DNA of 64,000 nt from Aurantimonas coralicida DSM 14790 (GCF_000421645.1 NZ_ATXK01000002.1:682001-746000); one strand, 5' to 3'. Positions 46,596 through 57,535 are shown, numbered from the stretch's first letter. Notes: generated by a model not told the origin, from the letters alone. Numbers and translations: made by a program.

Positions 46596-47507
46596 ATGCG
46601 AGTGAAACGATCGATCTTTGCCGCGATGGCATCCATGGGGACCGCCGGTTCGGCTGTCGCACAGGAGAGTGACCTGCTTCCGGGTCAGCCGCACCCCTGG
46701 CAGATGGGCCTGCAGGAAGCGCTGTCCCCCATCGAGGCGCAGATCCACTGGTTCAGCGACTACACGCTCGCCTTCATCATTCCGATCACCATCCTGGTCG
46801 CCGTGCTTCTGGCCTGGGTGGTGTTCCGCTATCGCGCTTCGCGCAACCCGGTCCCCTCGCGCACCAGCCACAACACCATGATCGAGGTGGTCTGGACGCT
46901 CGCCCCGGTGATCGTTCTTCTCTTCCTGGCGGTGCCGTCCTTCCAGCTTCTGACGGCGCAGTACAATCCGCCGAGCGAGCCGGAGCTCACCGTCAAGGCG
47001 ACCGGCTACCAGTGGTACTGGGGTTACGAATACCAGCCGTCCGAAGTGTCGGCCGAGGCCGAGGCCGAGCCGGTCTCCTTCGAATCCTATCCGCTGATCG
47101 AGGATGATCGTGACGCGAGCGGCAAGGCCGATCGCAACGTCTATCCGCACCTGCTCGCCGTCGACAACGAGATGGTCGTGCCGGTCGATACCGTCATCCG
47201 CCTGATCTCGACCTCGGGCGACGTCATCCATTCCTTCGCCCTGCCGTCGCTGGGCGTGAAGGTCGATGCCGTGCCGGGCCGCCTCAACGAATACTGGTTC
47301 GAGGCGCAGCGCGAGGGCATCTTCTACGGCCAGTGCTCCGAGCTCTGCGGCCAGGCTCACTACAACATGCCGATCGCCGTGCGCGTCGTGTCCAAGGAGC
47401 AGTTCGCCGCGTGGTACTCCGCCGCGTCGGGCAGCCTCGAGGACGCCAATGCACAGCTGACGGCGCGGATCCAGTCCGGCGACTCCGTCGCCGTGGCCGG
47501 CCGCTAA
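46596..47507 (+). CDS. coxB: Cytochrome c oxidase subunit II
   Basis: A 303-aa precursor of the aa3-type oxidase subunit that receives electrons from cytochrome c. A signal peptide (to about AVAQ) is followed by two transmembrane helices and a periplasmic cupredoxin domain. The aromatic electron-entry patch is YQWYWGYEY, and the binuclear CuA ligands lie in CSELCGQAHYNM. AGGGAGA is three bases before the ATG. coxA follows after 27 bases. Confidence 0.97.
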   Translation: MRVKRSIFAAMASMGTAGSAVAQESDLLPGQPHPWQMGLQEALSPIEAQIHWFSDYTLAFIIPITILVAVLLAWVVFRYRASRNPVPSRTSHNTMIEVVWTLAPVIVLLFLAVPSFQLLTAQYNPPSEPELTVKATGYQWYWGYEYQPSEVSAEAEAEPVSFESYPLIEDDRDASGKADRNVYPHLLAVDNEMVVPVDTVIRLISTSGDVIHSFALPSLGVKVDAVPGRLNEYWFEAQREGIFYGQCSELCGQAHYNMPIAVRVVSKEQFAAWYSAASGSLEDANAQLTARIQSGDSVAVAGR

Positions 47508-49136
<1,629 letters not shown>

Positions 49137-49169
49137 GACCCATCGCAGGCGGTCTCCCGCACATCAATC

Positions 49170-49199
49170 GGCATCCCGGATCCCCGTATCCGGGATGCC
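49170..49199 (+). terminator. Strong hairpin after coxA
   Basis: GGCATCCCGGAT (49170-49181) and ATCCGGGATGCC (49188-49199) form a perfect 12-bp stem with a six-base loop, then TGATCGTCT. Partial termination or mRNA 3'-end protection of coxBA is the likely role. Confidence 0.6.
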
Positions 49200-49210
49200 T
49201 GATCGTCTGA

Positions 49211-49232
49211 CGGCTCCGCAGTCCGGGAGCCG
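49211..49232 (+). repeat. Second hairpin in the coxA-ctaB spacer
   Basis: CGGCTCC (49211-49217) and GGAGCCG (49226-49232) form a 7-bp stem with an eight-base loop, eleven bases after the first hairpin. Together they make a tandem stem-loop region 50-110 bases before ctaB. Confidence 0.45.
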
Positions 49233-49280
49233 CGACTGCAAGCCACGGCGCAGCATCCCGACGGATGTGGAACAAGGCCG

Positions 49281-50303
49281 ATGGCAGAACGACGCAACGG
49301 TTCGCACGACGACCGGCCCCAGGCGGGGTCAGGATCGCGCCGAACGGGTTCGAGGTTCGACTTGACGCTTCTCGACGCAAATCACACCAACGCGATGCCG
49401 GCGATCAGCCTGGCGGAGCCGCGCGACTACATCGCCCTCTTGAAGCCGCGGGTGATGTCGCTCGTGGTGCTGACCGCGATCACCGGCATGGCGCTGGCGC
49501 CCGGCGCCATCCACCCGACGCTGGCGGTGATCTCGATCCTGTCGATCGCCATCGGGGCGGGCGCCTCGGGCGCGCTGAACATGTGGTACGATTCCGACAT
49601 CGACGCGGTGATGACGCGCACCGCCAACCGGCCGATCCCGGCGGGCCGCATCGACCGCGAGGCGGCGCTCGCCTTCGGCCTGATCCTGTCACTGCTGGCC
49701 GTCTCCATGCTGGGACTGGCATCCAACTGGTTCGCCGCCGGACTGCTCGCCTTCACCATCTTCTTCTATGCCGTGATCTACACGATGGGTCTGAAGCGCT
49801 CGACGCCGCAGAACATCGTCATCGGCGGTGCGGCCGGGGCGTTTCCGCCGATGGTCGGCTGGGCCGCCGTGACCGGCGGCGTGGCGATCGAGAGCATCGT
49901 CCTGTTCCTGATCATCTTCCTCTGGACGCCGCCGCATTTCTGGGCGCTGGCCATGTTCAAGCTGAAGGATTACGGCAGCGTCGGCGTGCCGATGCTTCCG
50001 AACGTCGCCGGCGAGCGGGCGACGCGCCTCCAGATCTTCCTCTATTCGCTGGTTCTCGTGCCGGTCGGGGTCGCCCCCTGGCTGCTCGGCTTTGCCGGGC
50101 CGGTCTACGGTGTCGCCTCGGTGCTGCTGGGCGCGAACTTCCTGCGCCACGCCTATGCGACGTTCCGGATGCCGGACGGCGACGAGAAGATGCTGCCGGC
50201 CAAGAAGCTGTTCGCCTTCTCGATCGTCTATCTCTTCGCGCTCTTCGTGATCCTGCTCGGCGAAGCCGTCGCACGGTCGCTGCTGCCGGCGGGGTGGTAC
50301 TGA
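49281..50303 (+). CDS. ctaB: Protoheme IX farnesyltransferase (heme O synthase)
   Basis: A 340-aa UbiA-superfamily membrane enzyme that farnesylates heme b to heme o, the precursor of heme a for CoxA. The first Asp-rich motif is [36 protein letters not shown] precedes it and [12 protein letters not shown] follows. The N-terminus up to about residue 39 ([11 protein letters not shown]...) is polar and poorly conserved; an internal ATG at 49396 would remove it. The next gene starts two bases after the stop. Confidence 0.93.
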   Translation: MAERRNGSHDDRPQAGSGSRRTGSRFDLTLLDANHTNAMPAISLAEPRDYIALLKPRVMSLVVLTAITGMALAPGAIHPTLAVISILSIAIGAGASGALNMWYDSDIDAVMTRTANRPIPAGRIDREAALAFGLILSLLAVSMLGLASNWFAAGLLAFTIFFYAVIYTMGLKRSTPQNIVIGGAAGAFPPMVGWAAVTGGVAIESIVLFLIIFLWTPPHFWALAMFKLKDYGSVGVPMLPNVAGERATRLQIFLYSLVLVPVGVAPWLLGFAGPVYGVASVLLGANFLRHAYATFRMPDGDEKMLPAKKLFAFSIVYLFALFVILLGEAVARSLLPAGWY

Positions 50304-50304
50304 G

Positions 50305-50439
50305 ATGGACGATGATCGCATCCGCCTGACCGAGGCGCAGCAGCGTGCCCGGCGCAATCGCTCCATCGCCATCGGCCTCGTTCTGATCGCGCTGGTGGTG
50401 ATCTTCTATTTCGTCACTCTCGCGAAGCTGTCGACATGA
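50305..50439 (+). CDS. 44-aa single-pass protein of the cox assembly cluster (CoxF/CtaF-like)
   Basis: A 44-codon gene squeezed between ctaB and ctaG. It encodes a charged, Arg-rich N-terminus ([14 protein letters not shown]) and one transmembrane helix ([20 protein letters not shown]). Its stop overlaps the ctaG start as ATGA at 50436-50439. Position and shape match the tiny protein found at this spot in other rhizobial oxidase clusters, often labelled CoxF or hypothetical. A role in oxidase assembly or stability is inferred from context. Confidence 0.8.
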   Translation: MDDDRIRLTEAQQRARRNRSIAIGLVLIALVVIFYFVTLAKLST

Positions 50440-51059
50440 CCGACACCCAGCCCAACGCATCCGCGCAGCCGGCACGGCGCCGCGGCCTCGTCATCGCCGT
50501 TGCCTGCGCGGCCTTCGCTGTGGGCATGGTCGGCGCCGCCTACGCCTCGGTGCCGCTCTACTATTTGTTCTGCCAGGTCACCGGCTATGGCGGCACCACC
50601 CAGCGCGCCGAGACCGCACCGAGCCAGGTGATCGACCGGACGGTGCTGGTGCGCTTCGACGGCAATGTCGCGCCGGGGCTGCCGTGGAAGTTCGGCCCGA
50701 ACGACCGCGAGGTCACCGTCAAGCTGGGCGAGACCCGCGAGACCAGCTTCCACGTCAAGAACCTGTCGGACAAGCCGGTGCGGGCCCAGGCGACCTTCAA
50801 CGTTACCCCGGTGGCCGCCGGCGTCTACTTCAACAAGATCGCCTGCTTCTGCTTCGACAACCAGACCCTGCAGCCGGGCGAGGAGATCGACATGCCGATC
50901 GTCTTCTATGTCGATGCCGACATGCTGGAGGCCGAGGAGCTCAAGGACGCGCCGGGGATCACCCTATCCTACACCTTCTTCCCGCTCGACGAAGCGGAGG
51001 CCCCGGTGGCCGCCAGCAAGGGCGAGACGACGAGAACACCGACGACCGATCAACTCTAG
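50436..51059 (+). CDS. ctaG: Cytochrome c oxidase copper chaperone Cox11/CtaG
   Basis: A 207-aa protein that delivers copper to the CuB site of subunit I. It has one N-terminal transmembrane helix ([20 protein letters not shown]), the juxtamembrane [11 protein letters not shown] with a conserved Cys, and the periplasmic domain with the copper-binding [16 protein letters not shown] motif. The C-terminal tail is charged and variable. Overlap with the 44-aa gene indicates coupled translation. Confidence 0.95.
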   Translation: MTDTQPNASAQPARRRGLVIAVACAAFAVGMVGAAYASVPLYYLFCQVTGYGGTTQRAETAPSQVIDRTVLVRFDGNVAPGLPWKFGPNDREVTVKLGETRETSFHVKNLSDKPVRAQATFNVTPVAAGVYFNKIACFCFDNQTLQPGEEIDMPIVFYVDADMLEAEELKDAPGITLSYTFFPLDEAEAPVAASKGETTRTPTTDQL

Positions 51060-51063
51060 AGAG

Positions 51064-51079
51064 CCGCGAGCGATCGCGG
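51064..51079 (+). repeat. Small hairpin between ctaG and coxC
   Basis: CCGCGA (51064-51069) and TCGCGG (51074-51079) pair around a four-base GCGA loop, a GNRA tetraloop, immediately after the ctaG stop. No T tract follows. The remaining 90 bases before coxC hold no gene. Confidence 0.3.
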
Positions 51080-51171
51080 TGACTGTCGAAAACACCAATC
51101 AGATGCTGGAGTTGCCGAGCGAGTTTCGCTAAGCAGACCGCAGGGCATTCAGAAGAGACCGGGGACCCGCG

Positions 51172-52047
51172 ATGGCCGACACGCACGCCAAGCATGACTA
51201 TCACATCATCGATCCGAGCCCGTGGCCGTTCCTAGCCTCGGCCGGGGCCTTCATCATGATGATCGGTCTCGTCGGCTTCATGCGCTATGCGGCGGGCGGC
51301 CAGTTCGTCATGTTCGGCGTCGATCTCGCGGGCCCGTGGATCTTCTATCTCGGCCTCGCGCTGGTTCTCTACGTCATGTATGCGTGGTGGTCTGACACCA
51401 TCAAGGAAGGCCAGGAGGGCGCGCATACCCGCGTCGTCTCGCTGCATCTGCGCTACGGCATGATCATGTTCATCGCCTCGGAGGTGATGTTCTTCGTGGC
51501 ATGGTTCTGGGCCTTCTTCGACGCCAGCCTGTTCCCGAACGAGGCGATCCAGGCTGCCCGCACCGAGGTGCTGGGCGGTCAGTGGCCCCCGCAGGGCATC
51601 GAGGTTCTCGACCCGCTGCATCTGCCGCTGTTCAACACGGTCACGCTGCTCCTGTCCGGCACGACCGTTACCTGGGCGCACCATGCGCTGCTGCACAACG
51701 ACCGCAAGGGCCTGATCTGGGGCCTCACGCTCACCGTCGTGCTCGGCGTGATCTTCTCCTACGTCCAGTATTACGAATACGCCCACGCGCCCTTCGCCTT
51801 CGGCGGCTCGATCTACGGCTCGACCTTCTACATGGCGACCGGCTTCCACGGCTTCCACGTCCTGGTCGGCACGATCTTCCTGGCGGTCTGCCTGCTGCGC
51901 GCCATGAAGGGCCAGTTCACCCCGCAGAAGCATTTCGGCTTCGAGGCGGCGGCCTGGTACTGGCACTTCGTCGACGTCGTCTGGCTGTTCCTCTTCTTCT
52001 GCATCTATATCTGGGGCAGCTGGGGCGCCGCGATCCACGTCGAATAG
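51172..52047 (+). CDS. coxC: Cytochrome c oxidase subunit III
   Basis: A 291-aa seven-helix subunit of the aa3 oxidase. KHDYHIIDPSPWPFLAS opens it. FIASEVMFFVAWFWAFF and the FHGFHVLVGTIFL/AWYWHFVDVVWLFLF stretches are conserved lipid-contacting helices. It is separated from coxBA by the assembly genes, as usual in alphaproteobacteria. A terminator follows at 52070. Confidence 0.97.
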   Translation: MADTHAKHDYHIIDPSPWPFLASAGAFIMMIGLVGFMRYAAGGQFVMFGVDLAGPWIFYLGLALVLYVMYAWWSDTIKEGQEGAHTRVVSLHLRYGMIMFIASEVMFFVAWFWAFFDASLFPNEAIQAARTEVLGGQWPPQGIEVLDPLHLPLFNTVTLLLSGTTVTWAHHALLHNDRKGLIWGLTLTVVLGVIFSYVQYYEYAHAPFAFGGSIYGSTFYMATGFHGFHVLVGTIFLAVCLLRAMKGQFTPQKHFGFEAAAWYWHFVDVVWLFLFFCIYIWGSWGAAIHVE

Positions 52048-52069
52048 GCGGCGGACAAACGGAAATTGC

Positions 52070-52105
52070 GAAGGCGGCGCAGCGATGTGCCGCCTTCTTC
52101 GTTTC
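52070..52105 (+). terminator. Rho-independent terminator after coxC
   Basis: GAAGGCGGCGCA (52070-52081) pairs with TGTGCCGCCTTC (52086-52097) over twelve positions with one G-U pair, closed by a GCGA tetraloop and followed by TTCGTTTC. Confidence 0.75.
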
Positions 52106-52165
52106 AGGACCATGCGCGCCGCGGGCTGCACAATGGGTCCGGGCCAGCCATGACGGAGTGAGCAT

Positions 52166-52555
52166 TTGAGCGACACAGGCGGACGCCCTCAGAGAGCAGC
52201 CGACCCGGTGAAGGCCGGTGTCCTCGGTCGCTGCCCGCGTTGCGGCGAGGGCAAGCTGTTCGCCGGCTTCCTGACGGTGGCGCCGCGCTGCGCGAACTGC
52301 GACCTCGACTACGGCTTCATCGATTCAGGCGACGGCCCCGCGGTCTTCGTGATCCTGATCGTCGGCTTCATCGTCGTCGGCATGGCCCTGTGGGTGGAGG
52401 TCGCCTACGATCCGCCGCTCTGGGTGCATTTCCTCCTGTGGCTGCCGCTGATCCTCGGGCTGGCCCTGCCGCTTCTGCGCGCGCTGAAGGGACTGATGAT
52501 CGCCATGCAGTATCGCCACAACGCCTCGGAAGGGCGGCTTCGCGATGACGTCTGA
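52166..52555 (+). CDS. DUF983 membrane protein
   Basis: A 129-aa protein. An N-terminal zinc-ribbon-like set of four cysteines (CPRCGEG and CANCDLDYG) precedes two transmembrane helices (VFVILIVGFIVVGMALWVEV and LWLPLILGLALPLLRAL). A TTG start is used, preceded by GGAGTGAGC. DUF983 genes lie between coxC and surf1 in most rhizobial oxidase clusters; a role in oxidase biogenesis is inferred from position. It overlaps surf1 by 11 bases. Confidence 0.88.
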   Translation: MSDTGGRPQRAADPVKAGVLGRCPRCGEGKLFAGFLTVAPRCANCDLDYGFIDSGDGPAVFVILIVGFIVVGMALWVEVAYDPPLWVHFLLWLPLILGLALPLLRALKGLMIAMQYRHNASEGRLRDDV

Positions 52556-53345
52556 TTCCGCTTCGTCCATCGGCGCAGGCGGCGCCGGATACGTTCCCCG
52601 CCGCATGTCGCGCGGCAAGTTCTGGTTCGCGCTTCTCGCCTGCCTCGTTGGGATCGTGATCCTCCTCGGGCTGGGCTCGTGGCAGGTCGAGCGGATGCAG
52701 TGGAAGCAGGCGATGCTGGAGCGCATCGACGCCCGCATCCATGCCGAGCCGATTGATCTGGCCGCCCTGCGCGCCCGCTTCGCCGACACCGGCGACGTGG
52801 ACTACACGCCGGTGACCGTCACCGGGCGGTTCTTGCATGCCGGCGAGCGCTTCATGCTGACCACCTTCGAGGGCAAACCCGGCTGGAACGTCTTTACGCC
52901 GTTGCTCACCGATGCCGACGCCGTCGTCTTCGTCAATCGCGGCTACGTGCCCTACGAGATGCGTGATCCGGCCAGCCGCGCCGAGGGGCAAAGCGAGGGC
53001 GTGGTGTCCGTCACGGGGCTTGCCCGCGACGCACCGCGCGAGACGCCGGGCTATTTCGTGCCGGACAACGAGCCGGGCAACGCCACCTTCTTCTGGCGCG
53101 ACATCGACGCCATGGCCGGGGGGCTGGCGCTGGATGCCGGCGTCACGGTGCTGCCGTTCTTCGTCGATGCCGGGCGGGCCGAGACGCCGGACGGTGGGCC
53201 CATCGGCGGCACGACCGTCATCGACATCCCCAACAATCATCTGCAATACGCCATCACCTGGTACGGGCTGGCGCTGGTGCTGATCGTCATGACCGGGATG
53301 CTGATCGTCGGCGACCGCCGCGCCGCGAGACGCGAAGCCAGCTGA
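52545..53345 (+). CDS. SURF1 family oxidase assembly protein
   Basis: A 266-aa Surf1/Shy1 homologue that helps insert heme a into subunit I. Two transmembrane helices flank a periplasmic domain, one near residues 28-47 and one near 240-257. The signatures [25 protein letters not shown] and [15 protein letters not shown] are intact. It overlaps the DUF983 gene, so these two are translated together, downstream of the coxC terminator. Confidence 0.93.
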   Translation: MTSDSASSIGAGGAGYVPRRMSRGKFWFALLACLVGIVILLGLGSWQVERMQWKQAMLERIDARIHAEPIDLAALRARFADTGDVDYTPVTVTGRFLHAGERFMLTTFEGKPGWNVFTPLLTDADAVVFVNRGYVPYEMRDPASRAEGQSEGVVSVTGLARDAPRETPGYFVPDNEPGNATFFWRDIDAMAGGLALDAGVTVLPFFVDAGRAETPDGGPIGGTTVIDIPNNHLQYAITWYGLALVLIVMTGMLIVGDRRAARREAS

Positions 53346-53502
53346 GGCGCGCCGCCGGCGGCGATGTGCCGGCGCCGTCCTTCGCGGGCCATCGTCTGCG
53401 TGCCGCAATGCTGCGCCACAAGCGCCGCGAGGCTTGACACCCATGCGTCGCATCCCTTCATTCGGCGCGACATTCGCCCTGCCGAACAGCCCGGAGCTCT
53501 TC

Positions 53503-54507
53503 TTGTCCGCAACAGCCACCAAACCGAAGCTGACGATCCGCATGTGTGAGCCGCGCGGCTTCTGCGCCGGCGTCGACCGGGCCATCCAGATCGTCGTGCT
53601 GGCGCTGAAGAAATACGGCGCGCCGGTCTATGTGCGGCATGAGATTGTCCACAACCGCTATGTCGTGGAAGGGCTGCGCAGCAAGGGCGCGGTCTTCGTC
53701 GAGGAGCTGGATTCGGTCCCCGATGACGGCCAGCCGGTGGTGTTCTCCGCCCATGGCGTGCCGAAATCGGTGCCGGCCGCCGCCGAAGCCCGCGACCTGC
53801 TCTATCTCGACGCCACCTGTCCGCTGGTCTCCAAGGTCCACAAGCAGGCCATGCGCCACACGCGGCTCGGTCGCCATGTGCTGCTGATCGGCCATCGCGG
53901 CCATCCGGAGGTCATCGGCACGATGGGCCAGTTGCCCGAGGGCAGCGTCACGCTGATCGAGACCGAGGCCGACGCAGCCGAATATGTGCCGGCCGATCCG
54001 GAGGCGCTGGGCTTCGTGACCCAGACCACCCTCTCGGTCGGCGACACCGCGGGGATCATCGCGGTGTTGCAGGCGCGTTTCCCGCAGATGCAGGCGCCCT
54101 CGTCGGAATCGATCTGCTACGCCACGACCAACCGCCAGGACGCAGTGAAGGCGGCAGCTCCCGGCGCCGACCTGTTCCTGATCGTCGGCGCGCCGAACTC
54201 GTCGAACTCGCTCCGCCTCGTCGAGGTCGCCGAGCGCTCCGGCGCGATGCAGGGTGCGCTGGTGGAGGGGTCGCAGGACCTGCCCTGGGACTGCGTGAAG
54301 CCCGGCGGGGTGGTGGCGATGTCGGCCGGAGCCTCGGCGCCGGAGATCCTCGTCGACGCCATCGTCGATTCCTTCCGCGACCGCTACGACGTGACCATCG
54401 AGCTCGTGCGCACGGCGGAGGAGAACGAGAACTTCCCCGTGATGCGCAGCCTGCGCCAGACGCCGCTGACGCCCGTCGACATGGCCTTCGTCAACGGGCA
54501 GGGCTGA
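53503..54507 (+). CDS. ispH: 4-hydroxy-3-methylbut-2-enyl diphosphate reductase
   Basis: About 334 aa, the last MEP-pathway enzyme, producing IPP and DMAPP with an iron-sulfur cluster. The cluster cysteines are Cys21 (RGFCAG), Cys106 (DATCPL) and Cys205 (SICYAT). Substrate histidines are His50, His84 and His134 (GHPEV). TTG at 53503 is chosen because GGAG lies six bases upstream and conservation begins right there; the earlier TTG at 53434 and ATG at 53443 would add an unconserved leader. It sits two bases upstream of thrB. Confidence 0.95.
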   Translation: MSATATKPKLTIRMCEPRGFCAGVDRAIQIVVLALKKYGAPVYVRHEIVHNRYVVEGLRSKGAVFVEELDSVPDDGQPVVFSAHGVPKSVPAAAEARDLLYLDATCPLVSKVHKQAMRHTRLGRHVLLIGHRGHPEVIGTMGQLPEGSVTLIETEADAAEYVPADPEALGFVTQTTLSVGDTAGIIAVLQARFPQMQAPSSESICYATTNRQDAVKAAAPGADLFLIVGAPNSSNSLRLVEVAERSGAMQGALVEGSQDLPWDCVKPGGVVAMSAGASAPEILVDAIVDSFRDRYDVTIELVRTAEENENFPVMRSLRQTPLTPVDMAFVNGQG

Positions 54508-54509
54508 CC

Positions 54510-55490
54510 ATGGCTGTCTATACGGACGTCTCCGAGCCGCAGCTCGCCGAGTTCATCGGCGCCTACGACATCGGCGAACTGCTGAGCTACAAGGGCATCG
54601 CCGAGGGGGTGGAGAATTCCAACTTCCTGCTGCGCACCACGGTGGGCACCTACATCCTCACGCTTTACGAGAAGCGGGTGAACCGGTCGGACTTGCCGTT
54701 CTTCGTCGGGCTGATGGAGCATCTGGCCGAGCGGGGCCTGTCCTGTCCGCTGCCGGTGCACACGCGCGGCGGCGAGTCCCTCGGCGAATTGTCGGGCCGC
54801 CCGGCGGCAATCTTCACCTTTCTCGAAGGCATGTGGACCCGCCGTCCCGCGCCCCAGCATTGCCGCGCCGTCGGCGCAGCGCTGGCCGGCATGCACGGCA
54901 AGGCCGCCGACTTCCCGCTGCACCGGCGCAACGGCCTTGCCGTTGCCGACTGGCGGCCGCTGTTCGAAAGCTGCGGCGACCGGGTCGACGGCATCGAGGC
55001 GGGGCTTGCCGCAGAGATCGGCGCGGAGCTCGATTTCGTCGAGGCGAACTGGCCGGCCGATCTGCCGAAGGGCGTCATCCACGCCGATCTCTTCCCCGAC
55101 AACGTCTTCTTCCTGTCGGGCGAATTGTCCGGCCTGATCGACTTCTATTTCGCCTGCAACGACCTTCTCGCCTACGATCTGGCGATCGCCGTCTGCGCCT
55201 GGTGCTTCGAGCAGGACGGCAGCTTCAACATCACCAAGGGCCGGGCGCTGATCGGCGGCTATGCCAGCGTGCGGCCGCTGAGCGCGGCGGAGCTGGCGGC
55301 CTTGCCGGTGCTGTGCCGGGGCGCGGCGCTGCGCTTCCTGCTGACCCGGCTCTACGACTGGCTGACGGTGCCCGACGATTCCTTCGTGACCAAGAAGGAT
55401 CCGATGGAATATCTCGGCAAGCTGCGCTTCCACCGGTCGGTGAAGAGCGTCTCGGACTATGGCTATGACGACGAGCGGGTGACGGCATGA
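54510..55490 (+). CDS. thrB: Homoserine kinase, ThrB2 (aminoglycoside-phosphotransferase fold)
   Basis: A 326-aa kinase converting homoserine to O-phosphohomoserine for threonine synthesis. It belongs to the APH-fold ThrB class of alphaproteobacteria rather than the GHMP class. The catalytic loop is [13 protein letters not shown] and the metal Asp follows in [10 protein letters not shown]. The N-terminal [24 protein letters not shown] is the ATP-binding lobe. ThrC, which uses its product, lies at the window end on the other strand. Its stop overlaps the rnhA start (ATGA). Confidence 0.94.
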   Translation: MAVYTDVSEPQLAEFIGAYDIGELLSYKGIAEGVENSNFLLRTTVGTYILTLYEKRVNRSDLPFFVGLMEHLAERGLSCPLPVHTRGGESLGELSGRPAAIFTFLEGMWTRRPAPQHCRAVGAALAGMHGKAADFPLHRRNGLAVADWRPLFESCGDRVDGIEAGLAAEIGAELDFVEANWPADLPKGVIHADLFPDNVFFLSGELSGLIDFYFACNDLLAYDLAIAVCAWCFEQDGSFNITKGRALIGGYASVRPLSAAELAALPVLCRGAALRFLLTRLYDWLTVPDDSFVTKKDPMEYLGKLRFHRSVKSVSDYGYDDERVTA

Positions 55491-55948
55491 GCGCCGAGGG
55501 ACGGGTCGAGATCCACACCGACGGTGCCTGTTCGGGCAATCCGGGACCCGGCGGCTGGGGCGCGATCCTGCGCTTCAACGGCAATGAGAAGGAACTGAAG
55601 GGCGGCGAGGAGCACACCACCAACAACCGGATGGAGCTGCTCGCGGTGATCCAGGCGCTGACGGCCCTGAAGCGGTCCTGCCCGGTCGATATCTATTCCG
55701 ACTCGCAATATATGCGCGACGGCATCACCAAGTGGATCCACGGCTGGAAGCGCAACGGCTGGAAGACCGCCGACAAGAAGCCGGTGAAGAACGCCGAGCT
55801 CTGGCAGAAGCTGGAGGAGGAGAAGGGGCGTCACGACGTCACCTTCCACTGGGTGAAAGGCCATGCCGGCGACGAGATGAACGAGCGCGCCGACCAGCTT
55901 GCCCGCGACGGCATGGAGCCGTTCAAGCGCCGCAAGCGCAGCGCATAG
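55487..55948 (+). CDS. rnhA: Ribonuclease HI
   Basis: A 153-aa RNase H1 degrading RNA in RNA-DNA hybrids. The four carboxylates of the active site are visible as Asp12 ([11 protein letters not shown]), Glu50 (NNRMELLAV), Asp72 ([10 protein letters not shown]) and Asp136 (NERADQLA), with His126 in the flexible loop HWVKGHAG. It overlaps thrB by four bases and closes the ispH, thrB, rnhA run ahead of a bidirectional terminator. Confidence 0.97.
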   Translation: MSAEGRVEIHTDGACSGNPGPGGWGAILRFNGNEKELKGGEEHTTNNRMELLAVIQALTALKRSCPVDIYSDSQYMRDGITKWIHGWKRNGWKTADKKPVKNAELWQKLEEEKGRHDVTFHWVKGHAGDEMNERADQLARDGMEPFKRRKRSA

Positions 55949-55970
55949 GCGCGACTTGGAAAGTCCGCGC

Positions 55971-56006
55971 CCGTCCCCGCAGCACAGGCCGCGGGGACGG
56001 AATTAT
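55971..56006. terminator. Bidirectional terminator between rnhA and the peroxiredoxin gene
   Basis: CCGTCCCCGC (55971-55980) and GCGGGGACGG (55991-56000) form a perfect 10-bp stem with a ten-base loop, followed by AATTAT, between two convergent genes. Confidence 0.75.
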
Positions 56007-56011
56007 CCGGA

Positions 56012-56497
56012 TCAGAGCTGCTCGAGAACGGCCTCGGCGGTCGAGCGCTCGGCCTGGCCCGGCGATTCCTCGACGTTCAGCGACTTCACGACGCCGTCCT
56101 CGACGATCATCGAATAGCGCTTGGAGCGCAGGCCGAGACCGGCGACCGAGAGGTCGATGTCGAGGCCGAGGGCCTTGGTGAACTCGCCATTGCCGTCGGA
56201 CAGGAACAGGATCTTGCCGGCCGCGTCGTTGGCCTTCTCCCAGGCGCCCATGACGAAGATGTCGTTGACCGCGACGACGGCGATGGTGTCGACGCCCTTG
56301 GCGCGGATCTCGTCATTGTGGGTCAGGAAGCCCGGCAGGTGATTCATCGAGCAGGTCGGCGTGAAGGCGCCGGGCACGGCGAACAGCACGACCTTCTTGC
56401 CGGCGAAGATCTCGTCGGTGGACAGGTCTGCCGGACCGTCGGAGGTCTTGGTCTTCAGTGTCGCGTTCGGAAGCTTGTCGCCGATACCGATGGTCAT
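56012..56497 (-). CDS. Peroxiredoxin, Prx5 type, one-cysteine
   Basis: A 161-aa thioredoxin-fold peroxidase reducing H2O2 or alkyl hydroperoxides. The peroxidatic Cys49 lies in PGAFTPTCSMNHLPGF. It is the only cysteine in the protein, so there is no intramolecular resolving Cys and a 1-Cys mechanism with an external thiol is expected. Residues KGVDTIAVVAVND and the Arg in LRSKRYSMIVEDG complete the active site. Length is normal for the Prx5/PrxII family. Confidence 0.93.
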   Translation of the reverse strand: MTIGIGDKLPNATLKTKTSDGPADLSTDEIFAGKKVVLFAVPGAFTPTCSMNHLPGFLTHNDEIRAKGVDTIAVVAVNDIFVMGAWEKANDAAGKILFLSDGNGEFTKALGLDIDLSVAGLGLRSKRYSMIVEDGVVKSLNVEESPGQAERSTAEAVLEQL

Positions 56498-56576
56498 CTG
56501 GTCGTTCCCTTCGTGAAATGCGTGGCGTTACGGCCCGGCGCCATATGAGGCGAGGTGGAGGGCTTTGTCGAGCCGT

Positions 56577-57398
56577 TCAGCCGGGCGTGTATGTGGTGAC
56601 CGGCACCGCATCGGCGGCAAAGTCGCCGCGCGCGCCGGTGACCACCATGTCGACCGTTGCCGGCCCGTCCGTCGCACCGCGCGGGCGCCCGACGACGGGT
56701 ACGCGGAATTCGAGACTGTCGCCATTGCGCACCGGCGTTGCCGGCTCGTCGAAATACCAGCCCTCCGGCCCGCGCACGAAGAGATCGGCGTCCTGCGCGT
56801 CGAGCACCGTCTCCACGGCGACGGTCAGCACGTCGCCGCCGGCGGGCAGAACGGCCGAGCTGATCCGCCCGAGCGGGCCGTCGCGGGTGGGCAGGGCGGC
56901 GAAGGTCGCCGCGACGGTCTCGGCCGCCGCCGCGTCGCCGGCTTCGGCCGCGAGCTCCGCCTGCACCGGAATGCAGATGTCCTGGCACACGCCGATGGCG
57001 AGGCTGGCGGTCACCGTGTCGAGCGTGGTGCCGGGCCGCGGGGTCAGCGCGTAGCCGATGGCGACGGCGTTCTCGTAGCCATTGGCGCGGGCGATGCCTT
57101 CGCCGAAGCGCAGCGGCGCCGGAAATTTCAGATCGGCGGCCGCCAGATTGTCCGTGGCCGTGAAGTCGATGTGCGGCGGGATGCCCGAGGCGCCCGGATC
57201 GAGCCAGTAGGTGTGCCAGCCCGGCGCGAGATCGACCAGCAGCGCGCCGCGAACCGTGCCGTCCGGCGCGGCTTCACCGGCAACGAGCCGCAGCGTCACC
57301 TGCTCGCTGGCATAGGTCGATGTGGAGCCTGCCTCGGCCGTTGCCGTTCCCATCGCCATCGCGGCGATGCCGCCGGCGATCCGCGCAATCCATCTCAT
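56577..57398 (-). CDS. Periplasmic DsbD alpha-domain protein lacking the membrane and gamma domains
   Basis: A 273-aa exported protein with a signal peptide (cleavage near AEAG at residue 23). The mature part matches the DsbD/ScsB N-terminal domain: APGWHTYWLDPGASGIPP is typical, and a Cys138-x3-Cys142 pair in GVCQDICIPV corresponds to the redox-active cysteines. The electron-carrying membrane domain of DsbD is absent here, so a partner must reduce it. No such gene is adjacent. Role: probably thiol relay in the periplasm. Confidence 0.83.
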   Translation of the reverse strand: MRWIARIAGGIAAMAMGTATAEAGSTSTYASEQVTLRLVAGEAAPDGTVRGALLVDLAPGWHTYWLDPGASGIPPHIDFTATDNLAAADLKFPAPLRFGEGIARANGYENAVAIGYALTPRPGTTLDTVTASLAIGVCQDICIPVQAELAAEAGDAAAAETVAATFAALPTRDGPLGRISSAVLPAGGDVLTVAVETVLDAQDADLFVRGPEGWYFDEPATPVRNGDSLEFRVPVVGRPRGATDGPATVDMVVTGARGDFAADAVPVTTYTPG

Positions 57399-57535
57399 CT
57401 GCGGTGTCCTCTGCCCTGAAACGATCTGCGGCGCATGGCCCGCCCGACCTCGTGGTTAGCGCGGTCAAGGGCCGCTGGCCATTCAACAAGCCGCGACGCC
57501 GACCGGCAAATCGGGCCGCGCCGCGCGCTCTGGTT

